DNA of 56,128 bases from Bacteroidaceae bacterium. Lineage in GTDB: Bacteria; Bacteroidota; Bacteroidia; Bacteroidales; Bacteroidaceae. The notes below the pieces were generated by a model, which worked only from the letters and a program-made list of their open reading frames with translations, had not been told where the DNA came from and ran no database searches. The DNA lies in the NCBI GenBank assembly GCA_900769765.1, contig CAAGHW010000010.1, forward strand, positions 1 to 56,128, written 5' to 3'. The stretch's first letter is position 1; the number at the start of each line of letters is the position of its first letter. Shown here piece after piece: positions 41,669 through 49,561 of this stretch. A program made the translations under genes and the position numbers.

Positions 41669-43591
41669 TTACAGAAGCTTTGCAAAGAGTTCTATTGCCT
41701 GATATTCCGGCATACCTATCTTATTGAACAGTGCCGCTGTGCCCTGTGTACGCTCCTCGGCACGCTGCCAGAACTCGCGTGCATCCTCGCCTGGGAAAGG
41801 AACGATATCCTTCTGCGACAAGTGACGGAAGATTGCATGACGCTTGCGGATAAGCTCCTCGGGGCTGAGAGGCACTGCCATGTCGGCTACAGCCAAATCC
41901 CACTCCTGCCATGCTCCGCGATAGAGCCATATATGACACTCTTTTGCCCAATCCTCGTCTTTAACCTCTTCGAAGGCACGCAACACAGCCTCGATACATA
42001 CGCGGTGTGTGCCATGAGGGTCGGTAAGGTCACCCGCAGCATATATCTGATGAGGTTTAACCTCGCGCATCAGTTTCTTTACAATCTCAATATCGTCATC
42101 GCTCAGCTGTCCTTTCTTGATACCGCCAGTCTCGTAGAACGGCAAGTTAAGGAAGTGCGCATTGGTGCGGTCGTTCAAACCGATAGAACGGCATGCGGCA
42201 CGCGCCTCGGCACGACGGATAGCACCCTTCAAGTCGAGCAGCTTACGTGGCTCAGGCTCACCCACCTTCTTGTTTGCGATAATATCGCGTATCTCATCAA
42301 AGGCATCGCCAAAGCCCATCTCGCGTGCTGTATCGATGTTCTGCAAAACGACATCGTCGTAAACAGCAACATTTCCCGATACCTGATAAGCGACATGCAC
42401 ATCGTGGCCGTGTTCGATAAGACGGTTGAATGTACCACCCATAGAGATCACATCGTCATCGGGGTGTGGAGAGAAGATTATCACACGCTTGGGGAATGGA
42501 GTTGATGATACAGGACGTGTAGAGTCGTCGGCATTAGGTTTGCCGCCGGGCCATCCCGAGATTATATGCTGAATCTCATTGAACACCTTGATATTTATCT
42601 TGTCGTACGAATCGACACGTTCCAACAAATCGGAAAGCGAGTTCTTGATATAATCCTGATGTGTAAGTTTCAGTATCGGTTTGTCCACTGTCTGACAGAG
42701 CCAGATAACGGCCTTGCGGATAAGTTTGTCGCTCCACTCCTGCGGAGGTGCCACAATCCAAGGCTCCTTGACGCGTGTAAGTTCCTGCGCCGCAGCCTCA
42801 TCAATTATCACCTGCACATTCTGATGTCCCTGCAATGCTGTTACAGGATATTCCTCTGTAACATCACCCTCAATGAGATTGTATGCTACCTGAGCTTTAT
42901 CCTCACCCCACATCATAAGCACAATCTCTTTTGCGCTCATTATTGTCTCCATACCCATTGTGATTGCACTCTTGGGTACTTCGTTGGGGTTAGAGAAGAA
43001 CTTATCCTGGTTCTTGCGCGAGTTATAACTCAAACGCACAAGACGTGTTGTAGAGTGCGCATAGCTACCCGGCTCGTTGAAACCCACCTGTCCGAGTTCG
43101 CCTACACCCATAATCATAAGATCGACACGACCGTTGACCTGCTTTTCGTACTGTCTGCAATAATCGTTCACCTTTTCGGCAACTACAGTACCATCGGGGA
43201 AATGTACATTTGCAGGGTCGATATCGATATATTTCAGGAAATCCTCATAAACACGGTGGTTACGGCTCTGAGGAGAGTCGGGAGTCATAGGATAGAACTC
43301 GTCGAGGCTATACACCACAACATTGGCAAAACTTACCTCACCCGCCTTGTAGCGGTTCACAAGTTCGGCATAAAGACCAAGCGGAGTGCGGCCTGTTGAA
43401 AGACCAAGCACAAACGGCTGGTCGCCTTTATGCGATTTAATGGCATTTATCACTATGTCGGCTGCCACGTCAACGCCCTGTTTTTCTGTAGGGCATATCT
43501 TGGTAGGCACCTTCTCGAATTTACATATACTCTCGATGGAGGTCGTTATAGGCAGTTCGCCTATTTTGGGAAGTACAAATTTTGGATTCAT
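41669..43591 (-). CDS. NagB-like / PIG-L deacetylase fusion
   Basis: The 640-residue protein joins an N-terminal glucosamine-6-phosphate deaminase-like domain (LSTGRTPLGLY, SLDEFYP) to a C-terminal PIG-L/LmbE deacetylase domain with SPHPDDDVISMGG and DPHGTHR. The NagB segment at residues 162-173 reads GVGELGQVGFNE. Compared with E. coli NagB the acid Asp141 is Leu166 and ring-opening His143 is Gln168, while Glu148 is kept. Deaminase activity may thus be altered. Fusions of this size are common in Bacteroides and annotated as NagB. A deacetylase-plus-isomerase task on amino-sugar phosphates is inferred. Confidence 0.85.
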   Translation of the reverse strand: MNPKFVLPKIGELPITTSIESICKFEKVPTKICPTEKQGVDVAADIVINAIKSHKGDQPFVLGLSTGRTPLGLYAELVNRYKAGEVSFANVVVYSLDEFYPMTPDSPQSRNHRVYEDFLKYIDIDPANVHFPDGTVVAEKVNDYCRQYEKQVNGRVDLMIMGVGELGQVGFNEPGSYAHSTTRLVRLSYNSRKNQDKFFSNPNEVPKSAITMGMETIMSAKEIVLMMWGEDKAQVAYNLIEGDVTEEYPVTALQGHQNVQVIIDEAAAQELTRVKEPWIVAPPQEWSDKLIRKAVIWLCQTVDKPILKLTHQDYIKNSLSDLLERVDSYDKINIKVFNEIQHIISGWPGGKPNADDSTRPVSSTPFPKRVIIFSPHPDDDVISMGGTFNRLIEHGHDVHVAYQVSGNVAVYDDVVLQNIDTAREMGFGDAFDEIRDIIANKKVGEPEPRKLLDLKGAIRRAEARAACRSIGLNDRTNAHFLNLPFYETGGIKKGQLSDDDIEIVKKLMREVKPHQIYAAGDLTDPHGTHRVCIEAVLRAFEEVKDEDWAKECHIWLYRGAWQEWDLAVADMAVPLSPEELIRKRHAIFRHLSQKDIVPFPGEDAREFWQRAEERTQGTAALFNKIGMPEYQAIELFAKLL

Positions 43592-43645
43592 AATTTTATA
43601 GGTCAGTTAGTTATTATTTTATATTCAATTGTCTCTTATTTCAAG

Positions 43646-44890
43646 TCATCTTTTCCAATCCATAACCTTTGAGGCAGGTTCACCTTTTTCTATAAGTGTT
43701 TTCATATAACGCATATATGGGTCGGTGTGACGGAAGAACATCTTATACCCTTCGCAGAGCACATTCATATATGGTTCTCCGTTCTTCGCATATTCAAAAC
43801 GGTGTTTGGGGCACTCGCCACGACACAGGAAGTAATAGTTACAGCGTTTGCATTCCAACGGCAAGGCATCGCGTTTGTCGCGTCCGAAATCCTGCTGTTC
43901 CCTGCTGCGGTACATAGTTGACAGTTCATCGGTTGCAATATTTCCCAGACGGTATTCAGGATATACAAAGTGGTCACACGAATATACATCGCCGTTATGT
44001 TCTACCACAAGACCATCGCCACACACCTCGGCAAAGGCACACAACGACGGCGGCACACCGCACCAGTTACCTAAAGTAACATCGAACAGCTGCACGAAGT
44101 TCTTGCCGACATCGTACTTCACCCATTCGTCAAAGACATCGCACATGAATTTGCCATATCCTTTTGACGACACGGACCAGGGAGCCGGCACTGCATCTTC
44201 CTCATCGGGCGACACTATCAGCGGACGCTTGCCTGGGCGCAATCTTACATACTCTACCACCGGCAGGAACTGGATATAAGGATTTATGGATGTCAAGAAC
44301 CTGTATACCTCTGCCCCACGCTCCTCGCTGCGCGCATTCACCGTTGCCAGAAGATTGAACTCCACACCATGCTTTTTCATCAGCTCTACAGCCCTCATCA
44401 CCCGCGCAAAGGTGGGAGCACCGCCACAGTCGCGACGGAACGCATCATGTATATCCTCGGGACCGTCGAGCGACAGCCCAATGAGGAAATCATTCTGTTT
44501 GAAGAAACGGCACCAGTCATCGTTTACAAGAATACCGTTTGTCTGCAAGGTATTCTCTATAATTTTATCACCGGCATACTTCTTCTGCAGTTCCATAGCC
44601 TTCTCAAAGAAAGGCAGACCTGTCATAAGCGGCTCGCCGCCATGCCAGCAGAAGCTGATATTCTGTTGCGAAGCACCTTCGATATACTGCTGTATATACC
44701 TCTCGAGCAGTTCTTCGCTCATACGCGGCATATTACCGCTGTATATCTCGCTCTTGTCGCGATAGTAACAATAGTGGCAATCAAGATTACACGCCGAACC
44801 TATCGGCTTTACCATTGTTCCGAAAGCCGGGGCACGTTGCATCTTTGCAACATCACCAAGGTGCAGGGTATTTCTCTTGTTGCTTTTCAT
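43646..44890 (-). CDS. anaerobic sulfatase-maturating enzyme
   Basis: This 414-residue radical SAM protein has GSACNLDCHYCYY (CxxxCxxC) and a C-terminal SPASM section (CKRCNYYFLCRGECP) for two more iron-sulfur clusters. It oxidises the active-site Ser or Cys of sulfatases to formylglycine without oxygen. It overlaps the sulfatase gene by one base (TAATG), and that sulfatase has a Ser-type site, so it is the probable partner. It acts in the cytoplasm before sulfatase export. Confidence 0.93.
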   Translation of the reverse strand: MKSNKRNTLHLGDVAKMQRAPAFGTMVKPIGSACNLDCHYCYYRDKSEIYSGNMPRMSEELLERYIQQYIEGASQQNISFCWHGGEPLMTGLPFFEKAMELQKKYAGDKIIENTLQTNGILVNDDWCRFFKQNDFLIGLSLDGPEDIHDAFRRDCGGAPTFARVMRAVELMKKHGVEFNLLATVNARSEERGAEVYRFLTSINPYIQFLPVVEYVRLRPGKRPLIVSPDEEDAVPAPWSVSSKGYGKFMCDVFDEWVKYDVGKNFVQLFDVTLGNWCGVPPSLCAFAEVCGDGLVVEHNGDVYSCDHFVYPEYRLGNIATDELSTMYRSREQQDFGRDKRDALPLECKRCNYYFLCRGECPKHRFEYAKNGEPYMNVLCEGYKMFFRHTDPYMRYMKTLIEKGEPASKVMDWKR

Positions 44891-46461
44891 TACTGTGCAA
44901 TGAATTCCTCTTCGTTATACTGTTTCTGCAATTTTACAAGCTTGTCCTTTAGAACAGCCGTAATCTCCTCTGTTCCAAGCTTGCCGTATATATTGTTCAG
45001 CTCGTGCTTGTCGGCACGCAGGTCGAACAGTTCCCACACATCATCCTCGTAGAAATGTATGAGCTTATGCGTTTCGGTACGCACGCCAAGATGACGTTTA
45101 ACGGCATGCTCATCGGGGTATTCATAATAGTGGTAATACACACCGTCGCGGTTTGGTGTCCACTCTTCGCCTTTCAACAACGGCAGGAAAGAACAGCCAT
45201 GAATATCCGAAGGCACTTCCACACCTGCAAGTTCAAGGAATGTAGGAGCATAGTCTATGTTCTGTACCATATCCTTTAGCTCTCCCCTGACCTCGCTGCC
45301 CGGCAAGCGCACAAGCAAAGGTGTACGGAAAGACTCCTCATACATCCAGCGTTTGTCGAACCAACCATGCTCACCCATATAGAATCCCTGGTCGGAGGTA
45401 TAGACAATAAGAGTATTGTCCATCAGACCCTCAGCCTCCAGATAGTCAAGCACACGGCCCACATTGCGGTCAACAGATGTGATTACACGCAGGTAGTCGC
45501 GCATATATTGCTGATATTTCCATGCGTCGAGTTCTTTTCCTTCAAGACCTGCAGCCTTGAACTTCTCTATAACGACATCGTAATGCGCATCCCAAGCACG
45601 TTTCTGGTCGGGATTCATATTGTTGTATATGCGACGGCCCCACTCTTCAAGGTCGGGACGGCTGTGTATAAGACTGTCCTTATCGGCCATCTTAAGGTCA
45701 TAGACAATATCCATATCTTTACTTATGGACATACGCTGCACCTTTGCAGCCTCGCGGGTATCATAGTTGTCGAAGAATGTTTCGGGCAACGGGAAATTGC
45801 TGTCGGCAAAGAGTTCTAAATCACAGGTGTCGGGCATCCATGTGCGGTGAGGAGCCTTGTGATGTAACAGCAAGCAGAACGGCTTTGACGCGTCGCGTCC
45901 GTTCTCGAGCCATTCGAGAGCAAGGTCGGTCGTCACATTGGTGGCATAACCCTCGCGCTGCACCTTCTCGCCATTGCATATGAAGGTTGGGTTGTAGTAA
46001 TCGCCCTGACCAATAAGCACATCCCAATGGTTGAAGCCTGTAGGTTCTGATGTCAGGTGCCATTTACCTATCACCGCAGTTTCATAGCCCTGTTGCTGCA
46101 ACAGCTTGGGGAATGTCTGCTGCGAGCCGTCGAACGACGAGCTGTTGTCGGTGAAGCCGTTGGCGTGACTATGCTTTCCTGTAAGCATACATGCACGCGA
46201 AGGACCACTTATGGAGTTTGCCACAAAGCTATTGGTAAAACGCACACCGTCGGCTGCTATGCGGTCGATGTTCGGTGTTTTTATGAATGTAGAATCGTAG
46301 GCACTTATTGTTTGATATGAATGGTCGTCACACATGATGAAAAGGACATTCATCGGCTTTTGTTCCTGTGCATCACCACAAGCTGTCATCATTGGTAAAA
46401 CCGCCATTCCGGCCATAGAAGCACCAAGCAATTTCTTTGTCTTGTCGAATATGTTATCCAT
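44890..46461 (-). CDS. family S1 sulfatase, serine-type, lipoprotein
   Basis: The 523-residue sulfatase has a lipoprotein-like N-terminus with MMTAC, an N-terminal metal-binding MCDDHSYQ, and the maturation motif S85-G-P-S-R89 followed by ACMLTG. The serine at position 85 must be converted to formylglycine. IGKWHL and TSDQGFYMGEHG are further active-site segments. The combination with hexosaminidase and amino-sugar genes suggests a sulfated GlcNAc or mucin-type substrate, in the range of S1_11-like enzymes; this is inference. It is the first gene of the sulfatase-maturase-nagB operon. Confidence 0.92.
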   Translation of the reverse strand: MDNIFDKTKKLLGASMAGMAVLPMMTACGDAQEQKPMNVLFIMCDDHSYQTISAYDSTFIKTPNIDRIAADGVRFTNSFVANSISGPSRACMLTGKHSHANGFTDNSSSFDGSQQTFPKLLQQQGYETAVIGKWHLTSEPTGFNHWDVLIGQGDYYNPTFICNGEKVQREGYATNVTTDLALEWLENGRDASKPFCLLLHHKAPHRTWMPDTCDLELFADSNFPLPETFFDNYDTREAAKVQRMSISKDMDIVYDLKMADKDSLIHSRPDLEEWGRRIYNNMNPDQKRAWDAHYDVVIEKFKAAGLEGKELDAWKYQQYMRDYLRVITSVDRNVGRVLDYLEAEGLMDNTLIVYTSDQGFYMGEHGWFDKRWMYEESFRTPLLVRLPGSEVRGELKDMVQNIDYAPTFLELAGVEVPSDIHGCSFLPLLKGEEWTPNRDGVYYHYYEYPDEHAVKRHLGVRTETHKLIHFYEDDVWELFDLRADKHELNNIYGKLGTEEITAVLKDKLVKLQKQYNEEEFIAQ

Positions 46462-46501
46462 ATTTATGTTTGTTATTGTTTGTACACAAAATGCAACTAT
46501 G

Positions 46502-46509
46502 CGAAGATA
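46502..46509 (-). promoter_or_regulatory. -7 box of sulfatase operon
   Basis: On the minus strand the sequence is TATCTTCG, 41 bases before the sulfatase ATG. No TTTG at the proper distance was found. Confidence 0.45.
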
Positions 46510-46597
46510 ACAATAAATTTCAAAATATTTTTATTATTAAATATTTTTTAGAACCGAAGTGTCAAAAGCAAAAAAACGACACATTTATTAACAAAAA

Positions 46598-46621
46598 AGT
46601 GCAGGCCCGAAAGCCTGCACT
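46598..46621 (-). terminator. terminator of the ROK kinase gene
   Basis: agtgcaggc/gcctgcact forms a 9-base GC-rich stem with a 6-base loop. Read on the minus strand it comes about 20 bases after the ROK stop and is followed by TTTTT. Confidence 0.8.
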
Positions 46622-46643
46622 CAAAATCTTATCTATAAAGCGA

Positions 46644-47603
46644 TTAATCCTTCCAACCGAGAGCTGAAGCACCAAGAACGGCTGCATCGGCACCGGGAAG
46701 AGATGATTTCAACACCTTAACCTTATCTCTCCACAAGAACACTACATTCTCGTTCATGTGTTTGCGGATAGGCTCGAGCAACAGTTCGCCTGCATTTGCC
46801 AAACCACCGAAGAGGATTATTGCCTCGGGAGCCGAGAATGCAATGAAGTTACAGAATGCTTCACCGAGTACCTTGCCTGTAAACTCGAAAATATCATTTG
46901 CAAGCTTGTCGCCCTTGATTGCTGCATCGAAGAGCATCTTTGATGTAATCTCGTTGATACATACATCGCGTAAGATACTTGGTTCGTCGCGCTCTACAAG
47001 CCATTTCTTTGCTGTGCGCACGATACCTGTTGCCGATGCGTATGTCTCAAGACAGTCTGTACGACCGCAACCGCATGAACGGCCTTCAAGAACAGGAGCT
47101 GTAACGTGACCGAGCTCGCCTGCAAAACCGTCGTGGCCGTAGATAAGCTGTCCATTTGCAACGATACCGCTACCTACACCTGTACCAAGTGTAATATACA
47201 CGAAATCCTTCATACCCTGCGCAACACCATACTTCATTTCACCGATGGCTGCAGCATTGGCATCGTTTGTAACCTTTGTAGGCAAACCTGTCTTCTTCTC
47301 GATAAGCCAACCCAGAGGAACTATGCCCTTCCATGGCAAGTTGGCAGCATTTACAATTTCGCCTGTGTAGTAATTAGCCATAGGTGCACCTATACCCACA
47401 CCTTCGAGCTTGCCTACACAACCGTTCTCCTCGGCCAACTTATTGATGACCTTTGCAATGGAATCGGTATATTCTTCAATATCAGGGTGTGCCTGAGTCT
47501 TGATACTGTCATCTTTTGCAAGGATATGTCCTTTCACGTCAACAAGACCAATAACGGTGTTTGTTCCACCGAGGTCAATACCTATTACATATTTGTCGCT
47601 CAT
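46644..47603 (-). CDS. ROK family sugar kinase (glucokinase/NagK-like)
   Basis: The 319-residue protein starts with the ATP-binding YVIGIDLGGTNT, has the sugar-binding GELGHV and the zinc-binding CGCGRTDCLE of ROK kinases. The start at 47603 is chosen since the kinase fold begins there; an upstream frame adds 33 unrelated residues. It phosphorylates glucose or an N-acetyl amino sugar in the cytoplasm. The neighbouring hexosaminidase, sialidase and nagB-like gene favour GlcNAc or ManNAc but glucose is equally common for the family. Confidence 0.9.
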   Translation of the reverse strand: MSDKYVIGIDLGGTNTVIGLVDVKGHILAKDDSIKTQAHPDIEEYTDSIAKVINKLAEENGCVGKLEGVGIGAPMANYYTGEIVNAANLPWKGIVPLGWLIEKKTGLPTKVTNDANAAAIGEMKYGVAQGMKDFVYITLGTGVGSGIVANGQLIYGHDGFAGELGHVTAPVLEGRSCGCGRTDCLETYASATGIVRTAKKWLVERDEPSILRDVCINEITSKMLFDAAIKGDKLANDIFEFTGKVLGEAFCNFIAFSAPEAIILFGGLANAGELLLEPIRKHMNENVVFLWRDKVKVLKSSLPGADAAVLGASALGWKD

Positions 47604-47741
47604 ATTTATATAATTTGTTATTAATAGCTTCGTAACAATTACACTTTGCGAATGTATGAAAAAAAAATCAGTTATATCCCAGAGTAGGCATATATTTTGC
47701 AAAATTTTATTTTTATAATTTTTTCTTTGGGATAGATTACA

Positions 47742-47749
47742 TATCTTCG
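47742..47749 (+). promoter_or_regulatory. -7 box of hexosaminidase gene
   Basis: TATCTTCG lies 33 bases before the ATG. On the other strand CGAATGTA at 47649-47656 reads TACATTCG and may serve the ROK gene, 46 bases before its start. The two genes are divergent. Confidence 0.45.
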
Positions 47750-47782
47750 CATTTGGAAAATAATAAATAAAATAACAGATAT

Positions 47783-49432
47783 ATGTTAAAGAGAAGCATC
47801 ACATTTATTTTATTTGCTGTTGCCTGCATCTTTACGGCATCAGCGCAGGACTGCAAAGCTGACAACATAATTCCAAAGCCGGAGAGTGTTGTTATGGGCA
47901 ACAGGAACAGCACTTTTGATTTAAATCCCGAGACAAGAGTCGTTTACAATTGGGACAACAGCGACCTGAAGCCGGCCATCAAGGCACTCGACCGCCTTAC
48001 AGCCGACCTTTTCGGCAAAAAGATGAGCAAAGGCACAAAGGCACATGGCGACAACAACGTGATTTTCAAGCACAACGCTTCGCTTGCCGACGAGGGTTAC
48101 ATATTGGAAATAACCCCTGAAAACATTCTTATAAGCGCAAAGACCGGCGCCGGAGCATTCTATGCGATACAGACTCTGAAACAGATTATCCCCGTACAGG
48201 CATACGAGACACCCATCAACATCGACAAGCTCACATTGCCAACAATAAAGATTTCCGACAAGCCGAAGTTCGGTTATCGCGGATTCATGCTCGACTGCTC
48301 ACGCCACTTCTGGAATGTGGAAACCATAAAGGAGATTCTTGACATTCTTGCCATACACAAAATGAACCGTTTCCATTGGCACTTGACTGAGGACCAGGGT
48401 TGGCGCATCGAGATAAAGAAGTATCCTTTGCTCACCAAAATAGGCAGCAAACGCGGGCAGACAACGACAGGACGCAACGAAGGCATGGACGGAATCCCAT
48501 ACGGTGGCTACTACACACAAAACGATATAAAGGAGATTGTGAAATATGCACAGGAGCGTTTCATCACCATCATTCCCGAGATTGAAATTCCCGGCCACTC
48601 TCTTGGAGCGTTAAGTGCATACCCCTGGCTTGGTTGCGAGGGCGAAGCCGGCAACTACAAGACATGGCCCAACTGGGGTGTATCGCAACAAATCGCATGC
48701 GCAGGCCGAGAGAGCACATTCAAGTTCTGGGAGGATGTCTTGAGCGAGGTCATTGACCTGTTCCCGAGTGAATACATCCACATCGGCGGTGACGAGGCAC
48801 CACGCGACAAGTGGAAGACATGCCCCGACTGTCAGAAACGCATAAAGGAGAATAACCTGAAGAACGAGGCAGAGTTGCAGTCGTATGTAAACACCCGCAT
48901 TGAGAAATTCCTGAACGACCGTGGACGCAAGCTCATCGGTTGGGACGAGATTCTTGAAGGCGGTGTAAGCCAGAGCGCTACAATCATGTCGTGGCGCGGT
49001 GCCGACGGCGGTATAGCTGCGGCAAAGAAGGGCAATTACGCAATTCTCTCACCCGACAGCCACTGTTACCTGAACTTCTACCAGACAACAGACCGCAAGG
49101 ACGAGCAGTTATGCATAGGCGGATATATTCCTCTAAGAAAGATTTATTCACTCGACCCGTATGACAAACTTGCGGCGGATGAGCAGAAATACATCATGGG
49201 TGTACAGGCCAACCTTTGGACAGAATACATCTCTACCCCGATGCAGTTGGAATACATGTTGCTGCCACGTCTTGGTGCTATAGCCGAGATTGGCTGGAGC
49301 AACCCTGCAGCAGACAAGAAAGATGTCGAGGAGTTCATAGGACGCGCCAAAGAATTGGCACGTTACTACTGTGCTTTCGGATGGAATTTCGGAAGACATT
49401 TCTACGAAGACGGCGTACAGGTAGGCTGGTAA
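47783..49432 (+). CDS. GH20 beta-N-acetylhexosaminidase
   Basis: The 549-residue exported enzyme has a signal peptide (ending TASAQ), a GH20b-type N-terminal domain (residues about 30-150), and a catalytic TIM barrel. The barrel has RGFMLDCSRHFW, HWHLTEDQGWR and the catalytic pair Asp337-Glu338 in HIGGDEAP. It removes terminal GlcNAc or GalNAc by substrate-assisted catalysis. The length is typical for Bacteroides enzymes acting on mucin or N-glycans. It is followed by its own terminator and the sialidase gene. Confidence 0.94.
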   Translation: MLKRSITFILFAVACIFTASAQDCKADNIIPKPESVVMGNRNSTFDLNPETRVVYNWDNSDLKPAIKALDRLTADLFGKKMSKGTKAHGDNNVIFKHNASLADEGYILEITPENILISAKTGAGAFYAIQTLKQIIPVQAYETPINIDKLTLPTIKISDKPKFGYRGFMLDCSRHFWNVETIKEILDILAIHKMNRFHWHLTEDQGWRIEIKKYPLLTKIGSKRGQTTTGRNEGMDGIPYGGYYTQNDIKEIVKYAQERFITIIPEIEIPGHSLGALSAYPWLGCEGEAGNYKTWPNWGVSQQIACAGRESTFKFWEDVLSEVIDLFPSEYIHIGGDEAPRDKWKTCPDCQKRIKENNLKNEAELQSYVNTRIEKFLNDRGRKLIGWDEILEGGVSQSATIMSWRGADGGIAAAKKGNYAILSPDSHCYLNFYQTTDRKDEQLCIGGYIPLRKIYSLDPYDKLAADEQKYIMGVQANLWTEYISTPMQLEYMLLPRLGAIAEIGWSNPAADKKDVEEFIGRAKELARYYCAFGWNFGRHFYEDGVQVGW

Positions 49433-49464
49433 TTTAGAGTTATTTAATATTCTTTAACACAGTG

Positions 49465-49488
49465 TAGGGAGGGGTAAAACTCTCCCTA
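49465..49488 (+). terminator. terminator of hexosaminidase gene
   Basis: A 9-base stem (tagggaggg with ctctcccta, one G-T pair) and a GTAAAA loop lie about 30 bases after the stop. TATTTTT follows shortly after. Confidence 0.65.
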
Positions 49489-49501
49489 TACTATTTTTCA
49501 T

Positions 49502-49509
49502 TACATTTG
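49502..49509 (+). promoter_or_regulatory. -7 box of sialidase gene
   Basis: TACATTTG matches TAnnTTTG and is 52 bases before the ATG. It lies in a small hairpin (ttacat/atgtaa). Confidence 0.5.
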
Positions 49510-49561
49510 CAAAGATGTAATATTTTAAATAAAAGTATTTATATTAACTAACTATAATCTT

